This document shows positions 34,013-45,900 of a stretch of 64,000 nt of DNA, piece after piece. The position numbers were made by a program, and so were the translations under genes. Under the pieces are notes generated by a model. That model saw only the letters and a program-made list of their open reading frames with translations. It was not told the origin of the DNA and did no database searches. Each line of letters opens with the position of its first letter. The first letter of the stretch is position 1. The DNA lies in the NCBI RefSeq assembly GCF_937616625.2, contig NC_065570.1:68165665-68229664 (forward strand). The letters are read 5' to 3'. The stretch is from Mercurialis annua (Eukaryota > Streptophyta > Magnoliopsida > Malpighiales > Euphorbiaceae).

Positions 34013-35187
34013 AAAAAGTTATTAAAAAAATAAATAAGCTGTATTCATTCATTCTTCTTTTTCTTTCTCTTTTACAAGGTTTATGAAATTTTAAAAGGGT
34101 CTCAATTTTGAAATGTCATCTTTAAGTCTTTCATATTATTAATAACTTCCACTTGAGTCGTATAAAACTTTTATAAGAGGCAAATTCTAACCTTAAATTT
34201 TAAAGATGCATATCTTAGCAATTCACATACGTCTTGGTTCACTCTTCTCTTTTTCTTAATCATCATATCATTGGATGTACGAATGGTCACGCTTGAAGAA
34301 CCGCCGGTTGTAGTGTGAAATGTTGCCGGTTTTCAATTTTGATTATGGTCCATCTAAACTTAAAAAAATAAAAACTTTATATTGTGAAAATGAAGCGGAG
34401 GAGAATAACAAAAATCAAGTAAATAACAAAGTTGAGAAATTAACTCAGAAAATATAAAATATAAAATATATGTGGTTCATTAAACGACCACGTTCACAGA
34501 CGAAGTAATGAATTTAGCAGAATTACAAAACTAAATGCTAGGGATTTCATTCTAATATCAAAGCCCTTTGTACACCGAATCGATTAAGAAAATTCAAGAA
34601 GGAAATAATATATTCTAAATTCGCTTAAGGTACTACACGCAATTCTTAACTCTACAAGAAAAAGAAATATCAGTCCTAATAAGATTATACTTCTTACTAT
34701 ATACAAACGACCAATAAAATAGACATAATAGAACTTGTCAAAAAAACGAAAAGGCATAATAAAATATTCAAAATGCTTCATCATAAATTTAATTTAAATA
34801 ATTTTAAGTTTAATTAAATTTTAGAAATAACCCTAAGCACTTCCCCCTAAATTTGAATTATCTTGTATTATTAACAAATTAGAATAACAACTGACTACAT
34901 CTTCTCCACTTCGGGTTCTAATCAAACTAGTTCTAATCATAATACAAAAATAAATTAACTAATTTAACTACCAATTAGTATGCAATTGTGAATTTATTGG
35001 TCCTAATTTTAATAATGACATTAGTAGAATGTTAAGGCAAAGAAGAATACGTGACCCATCAATCTGGTACAAATGGATAACTCTATGAGCTTTCATCAAA
35101 CACCAAATCATCTTTCAAAACTTTCAAAACTTCATTACCGCCAATGAACTCATATTCATAAATTTCTAAAATAGATTAAGAGACGAG
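34013..35187. other. spacer with possible LTR-like debris
   Basis: AT-rich. The part at 34380-34860 (AAATATATGTGGTTCATTAA, then ACGACCACGTTCACAGACG, ending CACTTCCCCCTAAATTTG) has the look of LTR-retrotransposon flank but I find no matching partner, primer-binding site or coding remnant. The frame at 34584-34784 has no motif. Confidence 0.35.
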
Positions 35188-35685
35188 CAGTGGCGGAACC
35201 ACGTTCAGGCTAGGCTGTGCTTTAGCCCGGGCTGAAATAAATATATATGCATATTGTGTAGTAATGAATAGCAGCAAGTATTTTGGCTCAGTGGTTGAAT
35301 AGTTCATTTTCTTCCTTAGAAGTCATGGTTCGATTCCAATGTTTGCTAAAAGCTACTAACTTTATCACTTTTACTTTTTATTTTTTGCAGTTATAAAATA
35401 AATAATCATTAAAATTTCACCTAACCCCCTTAATTTAAGACAACTAAAAAAACCAAATAAAAAATTATTGTTGTAAAACCATCCAAAATTAACAAATTAT
35501 GAGTATTGCTCTTTATCTAAAATCACGAATTTGAATATTTTTATTTTTTTATTCTAATTGGAGGAGTGAAATATTTTATATTGAAATGATTTTAAATTAG
35601 AAATATGTGCACATTTACGTTAAAACTATTTATCTTTTACATATTAATTAGTCCGGGCTGAAAATAAATTCTGGTTCCGCCACTG
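35188..35685. mobile_element. hAT-type element with internal tRNA-like boxes
   Basis: 498 bp between CAGTGGCGGAACCA and TGGTTCCGCCACTG, flanked by a perfect 8-bp duplication GAGACGAG (35180-35187, 35686-35693). Subterminal AGCCCGGGCTGAAA and GTCCGGGCTGAAAA are direct copies. At about 35270-35335 it holds TTTTGGCTCAGTGGTTGAAT and CATGGTTCGATTCC, which fit pol III A and B boxes at SINE spacing. Same terminal family as 3370-3555. Confidence 0.88.
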
Positions 35686-35693
35686 GAGACGAG

Positions 35694-36747
35694 TTCTTAT
35701 ACATTTCATGACCATGTCGAATGTCGTTAGATATTTGAACTCTCTCATTATACACCTTTGACTGAATCAATACCAATTATTTTGTAATAATAATTGTTGC
35801 ACATAATTACAACTTTTCTATCAACCCTGCTGTAGTTAGAAAATCAATTATATAATATGAACAACTTGAACCTGCAAAAAAAATTGGATTTTTTTTTTTG
35901 ATGTTGTCTTACTCTTAACCATCCTATAGCCAGTTCATTGGGTAGAACCGGCTGTTGAACTGGCCCAATCCAGAAAACATATTCGCACTCACTTGAGCTG
36001 ATTGTAGAGTCGATCCAGACAAATATCACTGCATGAAAATTTTGAATTTTCTTTAAAGACAGCTAGCACATCACAGTGGTCTTCATGTGATTCACCTTTA
36101 ATAATAGGCAAAATGTCTCAAAAACCATTGACCTTTAAACCTTTTTCAATAGCACACTGACTTTGTAAAATTGCCAGTTTTACTCTAATTTGCATTTTCG
36201 ACTTTCAATTGTACTCTAAATTGAAAATTTTGGACGATTTTGTTTCTCTAAGGAGGAAACCATTCAAAATAACTAAATATAAGGGTAATATTATATTTTT
36301 TTCTATTTGAAAAAAATACAAACAAGTCCTTTATCTTTAAAAAAAATTCTAATAAGTACTAAGTGAAAAATTAATTGGATATATAATTAATTTTATATTT
36401 TTATTAAAAATTAAATAAACTAAAAACCGACATTTGTCACGCCTCCGCTGCCGCCCTCCTCCGACCCGCTACTATCCTCAAACTCTCAAACTGGATCTGA
36501 TTCGTCTTCTATGAAGGACACCAGACCTTCGTCTTCCTCCGTCTTCCATGGCATGGCAGACAGAGCTAGAGGAAGACGGAGTTGTCTTTCTTGTAATTGA
36601 AATTGTTCTTGATAAATCTGTACAATATGCTTAATTTGAAGTGCACAAAACTGCATGTGTCTAATTTATTAATTATAATGTTACTTAAGAGGGTAGTCGT
36701 TTTGTTATTATAAATCTGCTTCTTAAATAATTATCTCTATATATTTA
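35694..36747. other. spacer
   Basis: Mixed. The part at 36100-36260 (CCATTGACCTTTAAACC, CACACTGACTTTGTAAAATTG) looks like one arm of a foldback element of the CTGACCTTGT type without its partner. A GC-richer 130-bp patch at 36435-36570 (CTCCGCTGCCGCCCTCC) is not open in any frame I can read as a known protein. Confidence 0.35.
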
Positions 36748-37378
36748 CAGTCGACCCTCTAATAGTTAATATTCTATAAATTAATAATTCTAATAATTAA
36801 TAGAAAATTGAGAGAACCAACTTCGTTCCACGTCGGATAATTAATAATTCTATTATTTAATAATTAATAAAATTTAAAATATATTCTACATAAATATTAA
36901 TTATTAGAGAGATTTTTTTAAAGAAATATATAACAATTGATGATTTATTTGAGACAATACTAACCTTAATTCATAAAGTGGAAGTTAAAATACCATCAAA
37001 TTATGTCTTTCTTATTCTTTTGAGAAATTTTAAAAGAAGTTATTAAATAAATAAATTAAAGTAAGTAAAGTATCTCTAGTATAAAAAATATTAAAAATTA
37101 TTTTACTTTATGAATACAACTTTTTAATAATTATTTTTTGATTTGATATCAATTGATATATTTTTTATTGAATATAAAATTATTTCTTTTAAATTGAGTG
37201 ATTGTAAAGTGTATTTAGTTAGTTTTTTTTATAATATAATATTAATATTAGGTCTATTAATGTAGATAATTTAAAATATTTTTTATAATTTTTTTTATAC
37301 AAATTCAATAAATTAATAATTCTAATAAATAATAAATTTTTGATCCATAATGTGTATTAATTATCAGAGGGTTGACTG
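36748..37378. mobile_element. pogo/Emigrant-like MITE
   Basis: 631 bp with ends CAGTCGACCCTCTAATAGTTA and TAATTATCAGAGGGTTGACTG, flanked by TA on both sides (36746-36747, 37379-37380). The CAGT...CCTCTA...TTAATA terminus and TA target match Tc1/mariner pogo-type MITEs such as Emigrant. Internal sequence is AT-rich with repeated AATTAATAATTCTAATAA. Confidence 0.75.
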
Positions 37379-38261
37379 TATGTGTCTTTGTGGTTCCACA
37401 CTATATGAGCTCTTAGTGGTTAGGTCTGGCTATAACTTTTATTAAATATATATTCGAGTAGAGTAAGATAATTTACCTATTAATAAAGTAAAAGTATGAC
37501 AATTTATTGGATTAGAATTAAAGTAAAATCTGTAATTACATAATGTAGATGTTATGTTAGCAGTCAAAATATACATATAAATGCTAGCAAAACCTTTATA
37601 TTTAATTAAAAATATTTGATATACCAAATTAGGTGGACCACTAGGTGGATGGTGCATCTCATATAAATGTTACTACTAGCCGATTCAACTGAGGAAGCAT
37701 GTGAATAAACGTAAAGACGGTATCAAATAGTGGATTCTATATGAACTCTTCCGGTCCTTCATGTCATTTTATTATAAATTTGATATGTAGGTGATATACG
37801 AGTACAAAACAAACAAAGACTGGACTAAGAGTTTAAAAATCACTATAATACTTAAAACAGTATTTGTGTTCATATACTGCAGCAAGAATATTATATTAAG
37901 GAAATAATAAATTGAAGTAGAGTGATAGATGGACTTGACTCATATAAATTTAAGTAGAGTGATTGGTATATAAGCAAAGAAAGATCATCATGATCAGTTG
38001 AATCTCATGATGTCAAAATTAAAGAACGGTCAAGTTTCTGATCATATATGTGCCCTAGAAAATGTATATATTGCGTTGGACGTGAGCTGGCCTTTTCTTG
38101 TGCCATAAGTAAAGCATGATTCATCTAACTACTCTTTCATAGTTATTTACCTGTTTTTAAAAATAATTTAACATATTGCATGTATCGGTCCTCGTGTGCA
38201 AAATGAAAAAAAAAATTAACTGAAATTAAATTTGGTTCCATCTATTTTTATTTCATTTCAT
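37379..38261. other. spacer
   Basis: Unique-looking AT-rich sequence between the pogo-like element and the next repeat cluster. Frame 37442-37657 shows no recognisable features. No element ends found. Confidence 0.45.
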
Positions 38262-38362
38262 TTATTTTTTTTTTAATTAGAGAGAAGAGAACAATTGTGA
38301 ATTGACAGTTTGCTATCCAACACTTATATCATTTGAGTTACAGTTCGTTGATTCATTTCATT
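38262..38362 (-). repeat. tRNA-derived SINE-like unit
   Basis: The minus strand reads GAACTGTAACTCAAATGATA then TAAGTG as an A box; the B box is degraded (ACTGTCAATTCACAATT) and an A/T tail follows. Aligned by eye with the unit at 25688-25794. Confidence 0.5.
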
Positions 38363-38407
38363 TGATTGGTATGATAAAAAAAATACTTGTATTACTAGTT
38401 TAATAAT

Positions 38408-39014
38408 GGCTTAATTCCTTAAAAAAACACCCACCTTGTATTTTTTTCGTTTATACCCTGACCTTGTAAAAACATCATTTGTACCCAATTTTGAGTTTTT
38501 ATTTTTTATCTCTACCCAAAAGCATTAAATTGTACTCTTTTCATTTGAAAAAGAGTTTAAAACAATCCTTCATTTTTAACTTATATACTAATTAGATATT
38601 AATGTTATTAAAAGTACAAAAATACCATCTTCTTCAAAAAATTAAAAATAATAATAATTTTTTTAAAAAATATTTCCGATTTTTTTTAATTTTTTTAATT
38701 TTTTTAAATATTTCCACAAAAAATTAAAAATAATAATAATTTTTTTTTAATTTTTTATTATTTTATAAAATTAAAAAATTAATTAATTATTTGGATGTAT
38801 TTGATTATTTTTTAAGTTTAAGGATCTATTTGTATTTTTTAAAATAGAAAAAAATATGTTTTAAACTCTTTTCCAAATAAAAAAAGTACAATTTAATGTT
38901 TTTGGGTAGAGATGAAACATAAAAACTCAAAATTGGGTACAAATGGTATTTTTACAAAGTCGGGGTATAAACGAAAAAAAAGTGTAAGGTGAGGATTCTT
39001 TAAGGAATTAAGCC
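38408..39014. mobile_element. Mutator-like foldback element, long arms
   Basis: 607 bp with arms of about 150 bp: GGCTTAATTCCTTAAAAAAA at the left and TTCTTTAAGGAATTAAGCC at the right, continuing through CGTTTATACCCTGACCTTGT and its inverse. Flanked by a perfect 9-bp duplication TTTAATAAT (38399-38407, 39015-39023), the Mutator length. AT-only centre, no coding capacity. A second copy is at 54716-55336. Confidence 0.85.
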
Positions 39015-39045
39015 TTTAATAATATAGTTTCTACTTATTTTTTTC

Positions 39046-39449
39046 GGATATTAAACTCCCTGGGTCACTAGGGTTACCTCAAATTACATAATGATCACTA
39101 AACTTCATTTTGTTACAAAATGGTCACTGAACTATACCTTTTATTACAAAGGGGTGTCACCCATATAAAACGCATCGTTTTCATGCTTAAGTTGTTACGA
39201 AAAGAATACTAAAATTTTCATGAATTACAAAAAAGTCATTGAGTTATACTTTTTATTGCAAAAAGGTCACTGAACTATGTACATTTTTATAATTATAGCT
39301 TGCCATGTAAGCAAAAACGTTGCGTTTTATATGAGTGACACCCCTTTGTAATAAAAGGTATAGTTCAGTGACCATTTTGTAACAAAATGAAGTTTAGTGA
39401 TCATTATGTAATTCGAGGTAAGTCTAGTGACCCAGGGAGTTTAATATCC
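39046..39449. mobile_element. Mutator-like foldback element
   Basis: 404 bp, almost wholly palindromic: GGATATTAAACTCCCTGGGT and its inverse ACCCAGGGAGTTTAATATCC, with matching inner blocks (GGTCACTGAACTATACC, AGGGGTGTCACCC, AAAACGCATCG). Flanked by a perfect 10-bp duplication TATTTTTTTC (39036-39045, 39450-39459). Relative of 7856-8232. It ends about 470 bp upstream of the BGAL16 start codon. Confidence 0.85.
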
Positions 39450-39877
39450 TATTTTTTTCATTCTATTTAAAAATATCTAAAACCGAATATAGCAAACAAC
39501 AATATTTCTTTCCGGTTTGTTCAATAAATTCAGTTAAATTAAATTTTATATATCCATTTGTGTACGTTAAATTCTATGCAAATATATAATGAGCGGTGCA
39601 ACACAGTAGACCCTTTTCTCTGCCGGCTCTTACTCCACTTCTCACTCTTATCTTACTCGATCTTATTACAGCTATCTAAAATATTTGGTAATTAAATTTG
39701 ATTTACAGTGTCAGCATATCAAATAAAGTATCCACCAATATAAAATGTACAGAATCTCCTACTTGGTATTCAAATCTAATTAACTCCCCAATTTCCATTT
39801 TTATACTGATACCATTTTGTATTTAGTGGCTTGAGAGAGAAAGCATACATTTCATGATCAGTCTCTGATTAGGGCAT

Positions 39878-39896
39878 AGAGAGAGAGAGAGAGAGA
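39878..39896 (+). repeat. (GA)n in BGAL16 5' leader
   Basis: Run of GA dinucleotides ending about 20 bp before the start codon at 39917, thus probably in the 5'UTR or core promoter. CT/GA microsatellites at this position are common in plant promoters. Confidence 0.8.
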
Positions 39897-39916
39897 TTTT
39901 TATATAGCTTATAAGC

Positions 39917-42900
39917 ATGGTGATAAAGTTCATGTTTTTGGTGGTGGTGGTGGTGATAGTTGCGGTGGACGGTGGAGATGTAACGTACGACGGACGATCT
40001 TTGATTATCGACGGACAGCGAAAGCTTCTGTTTTCTGGTTCTATTCACTATCCAAGAAGCACTCCTGAGGTATTATTATTATTCATTCTTATTGCATTTA
40101 TAGGACATTGCGTATTGGTAATATTATGCATTTCACGTAAAAATCAACTGTACAATTAAACATCATAATTTTATAGCGATGGCTATGAAAGAAAATTAAA
40201 ATGCATGTTTTAGGTCAAAAGTAAGGAAAAAATATACTATCTGTTACTGTTTTTTCAAATCAATATTATAATTTGGAATGAAAATCCATTTGTATGAATG
40301 CACATTTTATTGAAATAATAGTTTTTAATTAATTGAGTGATGACTAAAATTTAATATTTATGTGTTATTGAATGAGTCGAGTTAATTCCGGAAAGTTTTT
40401 GCATGAGGTCCTTATGTATTCATGAAACCAATCATTTAGAAAAAGATAAGTAAATTTGTTTAATATTTAACCAGTTGGGTCAGAATCAAATAATAAATAG
40501 ATCCGATCTAGATAAGATTAAAAATTCTATTCATTTTTTTTAAAATTTTCCGACTCATAGGATGTTTCATCTAGCGTTATTTTTTTTGTATTTTCCGACT
40601 CATAGGAAAATTCAACTTAAAAAAATTATTAGTATTTTTCACAGGTTTCTTAAGTTTTAATTTAATTAATGATTTTATAGGACAAGCAGTTGAGTTCGTA
40701 TATTAGTAGTAACGAATAATAAAAAAAAATAAACTTAAAATAATTTTATTTTATTTTTGACATGTATAAGTTTGAAGCATTGTCTAAAATGGATCACTCA
40801 TTATAATACAGCTGAATTTATATTACTACTACTCCCTCCGTCCCACTTAAGAAGGGACATAGCCCTTATGCACATATATTAAAAAAAAAAATTACTTTTG
40901 ACTTTTCTTATTTTACCCCTATTAATTATTGTCTTATAATTTGTGTGTAGAGTATTAGCTTTAATTATAGAAAGAGAAAATGAGGGTATAAGAGAGAATT
41001 CCTTATAAAATAACACAAAAATCATGAATTGACCTTTTTAAGTGGGACAAAAAAAATTGAGATATGTCTCTTCTTAAACGGGACGGAGGGAGTATATGTT
41101 TTTTGATGTTACCAACTGCTTTTGGGATCTCAACAAGAGATTAATAAATCCAAAGCATACTTTAATATAATTTCTTTTACAGTTAGCTCCCAAATATACT
41201 TATTAATTTATACTCCTCGACATTTTCACAAATTAAACTTACATATTTCTTTAACTTTCTTCTTGTATTTATTGGCAATAACAATGTTATTACGCTATAT
41301 ACATCTTTGTCGAACGAAGTTCATAGACAATGTGAATCCAACTGTTAACAGTTAACTACAAATTTTATGTTCTTACTTTGTTTATGAAAAATTATTACAC
41401 GCAACCGTTGTGCCATGTCATTCGTGCAACAAACTAATGATGCGTTAGTCATGTAAAAAAATTAATAATAAAAAAATTAAATAATAGATAAAAAAATCAC
41501 TATCGCAAATTCCCATTGGCTTGTTAATGCATGGATAAACACTCCTTTGTTTATAGTACAAATTACCGTTGTGCCATTTTATTCGTGCAACAAACTAATG
41601 ATGCGTTAATTATGTAAAAAAATTAATAATAAAAAAATTAAGTAATAGATAAAAAAATCACTATCGCAAATTCCCATTGACTTGTTAATGCATGGATAAA
41701 CACTCCTTTGTTTATAGTATAAATTACTGTTGTGCCATATCATTCGTGCAACAAACTAATGATGCGTTAGTCATGTAAAAAAATTAATAATAAAAAAATT
41801 AAATAATAGATAAAAAAATCACTATCGCAAATTCTCATTGGCTTGTTAATGCATGTATAAACACTCCTTTGTTTATAGTACAAATTAAAGACTCGTGAGA
41901 ATGATTAATAGTTCTAAAAAATACTAGCTCAAACATTATAAGAAAATATATAAATAGCTTATTTAAGGATTAATTACTATTATCTCGTGAGTTTAGATTC
42001 AAACTCCTTCCTTTTGACATTTTTAAAAATTTACTATTTCACTCTTCACGTTATAGTTTTGTTCAACTACAACCTCCTTTTATAAAGAGATTTCAATTAT
42101 GTAAAATATAAAAGTAAAAGGGATGATAGTAATTTTTTTAAAAACTGAGAAGGGAAATTGTAGATTGGATATAAACCGAAGGTAATAATAATTAATCTTT
42201 TATTTAATTGACAATTTAAGAGAATTCTTCATTTATCATAACTCTTATTAATTAAATAAATTAATTAATAACTTATAAAAGTTTATAAATTTATGATAAT
42301 GATGTAACTCATCAGAATTTATAATAATTATAAACCCATATAAATTGGAAAATCGTGAGAATATAGTTTTATTGATAATAATTTTATAATAAAAAATTAA
42401 AAATAAAAGCTAAATGAGTAATTTGCACAAATTAATTAGAAACTAATGAAAATAATTTGTTGGTCGTCTCACCTATATGTATATATATACATATGTATGC
42501 AACTTCAAAGTTTGAAAAAAAAACATTTACATTTGATCAATAATATTTTGGATTTTTAATTTGTTTACAAATAAATCTAGACTATAAGTTATTTACCATA
42601 AAATATATATAATTCTATAAAATTTAAAAATAAAAAACCTTAATTATTTATAAACTAATTATACAAATTAAATCTTGTAAAAAAATGTTTTGGTTTGATA
42701 TTGTCATAACAATTCGGATGTTCGGTTTGGTTTTGACCAAATAAAAATTAATTTGGGTTTAATATAAACCAAACTAAGCTAAAACCAATAGAGAACCAAC
42801 TAGTTTGATTTGGTGAAATTCAAAAACAAATCCTTTCTCACAAACTTAAATTCGATTCAATTAGAAAAAAAAAGAAAATTTTAGTTCACTTTGAATCGAA

Positions 42901-45900
42901 TACACACTCTACTTTCAACATACTTGGAAAAAAAAAATACTATCAAATGTTAAATATTCATATCAGTGATTACAACGATAAAAATTCAAACCTCAAATAT
43001 TCAAATTTAAATGTTTAAGTTGTATAGTAAAATTTCTCTTAAAAAGTTATGCTCCTTAATTCATCGGAGTAGTAAAAAATTAGAGATGCTCAATTAATGA
43101 TCAACTTGTCAATTAATTGACTATTCTTGCTTCAGAAATAAGTAAACAAAAATTGAACTTCTTCTTCCTACATCGGATCATGTGTTATATTTCTTGCTCA
43201 CTCCCATGCAACTCCATCAATCTGCAGACTTGTTATGTTAAACAAAAAGGAAAATGTTATTTAATCCACCATTTTGTACCTCCTTCTTTATCCCTCCTTA
43301 CGTGGCAGCATTTAATTCGTCCAATTCCCCTCCAAAAATGTATATCTCAAAAAATAACTTTTAATGCATCCACTAGTTCGTTGCCACGTCAGGTGGGTTA
43401 AAGAAGGTGGGTTAAAAAGGAGGATTATATAGCATTACTCAAACAAAAATCATTTATACTCCATCAATTTAATATTAAAATTTTGTCTATCTGAATAAAA
43501 TTGTTTTGCTAACATTAAACTTTTTATTTTACATGTCTTTATACACAGGGGGTAAAGTCAGGGGGTTGAGCCCAGGAGGCCACACCCTACCCCTCCGACA
43601 ATCAAGTCTCTAGGGGGTAGCCAAGTGGCTAGGCCGCCCCAAGCAAGCCCCCCTGCTCTGTTGTTGTGTGCAGCAGCAGCCAAAACTTTGTTTTAATGAA
43701 ACAAAGTTTTTATTAAAAAAATTGGGTTAATAATATTGACTTTTTAAATTTTTAAAAAATATATTAAAATCTTTTAAAAATTATAAATTTATTCCAATTT
43801 GACTAATTTTTTGAAAATCTATTCAATAAGCCAATATGATATCTTTTTAAATTAATTTATCCGGATCATGTGAGATCTCAATTGACAATTTTTTTTTATT
43901 TTGAAAAAATTTTACATATTCAATTGCTATTTGAGGCATAATGAAATCAGTTTTGGTAAAATGGATAGATTTATAATGAAATTGTCAAATTTGAATAGAT
44001 TTACAACTTTTAAAAGATTTGAATATATTTTTTAAAAAAGTCAAAAAGATGTCACCATTACACCTAAAAAGTTATAGGGAGCAAACAACAATATGTCATC
44101 CAGTCCCTATATTTTGTAAAAAAATCCATATGCCTGGGTCAAAAAGTTTTGGGTATATTTTGTTGCTTAAAACAGAAGAATATGGGATTTTTGAGTAGGG
44201 GTGGGGTGAAAACCAGATGATCGAGCCGATGACTTTCAGTCAGTTAGGCTTGGTTTTGATATAAAAAATTAATTTTTAATTATCAGTTTGAAATTTAGAT
44301 TATCCAAATTAATCAAATCGACTGAATAAACCAAAAAAATGAATTTCTTTAAAAAAATTCTTGTGTTTTTACCGTTTTTAACTGGACCAGAACCCGAATT
44401 ACCAATCTATTTGATCGGTTCAACTCTCAACTTTTTTTCCTTTCTCTATTAAATCGGTTCGGTTTTAATTAAAATTTTCGATCGATTTGGTTTAAACTAT
44501 TCGGTCGATCGATCGATTAATTTGACTTGGGGATCGCCAATTTGTTTTTGACCGAACCGACCAAAAACTCACCCCTATTGTTGAGTAAACATACAAGAGA
44601 CCCGTTTTCTTTCAAGCTTGTAATTCTCGAACTGTAAAAACACTTAAATCCCTGAATTTTTAAATCTCAACTCTTTATTCCTTTATTTTCTAAATTCTTC
44701 AATTAGTCTCTGGTCGTTAGTTCTTCTTTTTTTTTGTTCATTTTCTCTACCAAAATCAAACATCATCTGAGTAGGAACTTTTTATAATAATTATTTTATT
44801 TATATAACTATATAATAATTGTATTAACTTGAATTTGGTGTCTTTACTAAATGTACTATATATTCTATTGTATTACTTTCTCGCTCCTAAATTCGAATTC
44901 TAACCCCGCCAATTTATACAATTATAACTTAAAATATATTACACTTTATATAGATGTTTTTTCGTTATCAATGAACTACAACTCAAATGATATAAAATTG
45001 GACAGCTAAGTACTAAATCGTGGGTTCGATTCTTCTCACAAGCGCTCTTTTATTTTATTTTATTTTATTTTAAATGTCCCTTTGTTAATAAATGAATGAA
45101 AAAAATGGACAGATGTGGCAGTCTCTGATAGCCAAAGCTAAGAATGGAGGGGTAGATGTGATAGAGACTTACGTGTTCTGGAACCTCCATGAGCCACAAC
45201 CTGGACAGGTGATTCATTACATATTTTCTATTTTTATCTCAAACTTTCATCCGTTATGGGAAATTAAATGAAATAAAAATTGCAGTATGATTTCAGTGGA
45301 AGACGTGATATAATAAGATTTGTTAAGGAAGTTGAAGCACAAGGCCTCTATGTCTGCCTTCGAATTGGACCTTTTGTTCAGGGTGAATGGTCCTACGGGT
45401 AAATCAATTTCCACCATTGTCATCTTTTCTTTTTTTTAGGAAATTTTGCCATCTTCAAATCATTACAATTTAAAGTGAGGGCTATGTCCTCAAAAATATG
45501 TTTAAATCGACCCAATTTGCAAAATTGACGGACAAAGTAATTTTTAAAAATACATTTGATAAAATAGTCAAGACTGTTGATATAAAATAATATTTTGCGT
45601 GTATTTTTATAAATTAGTCCCTAATTTAAATAAAGAATTTTCATACCAACGACCTATTTGATATGGGTTATAACTTAAATAATATAAGCGATAAGTAGTA
45701 TTGCGTTAAGGTCATGGGTTAAATTTCTCCCACAATCATGGCCATATGTCTCGTTAATCACAAATGTGTATATAAGATAACAAAATTCATTTCAAGAGAA
45801 AAGGAATTCAAATATTATCGTACATTTATTTTGAGTTTTTTTTTCTTGTACAGAGGGCTGCCATTCTGGCTGCATGATATCCCAGGCATGGTTTATCGAT

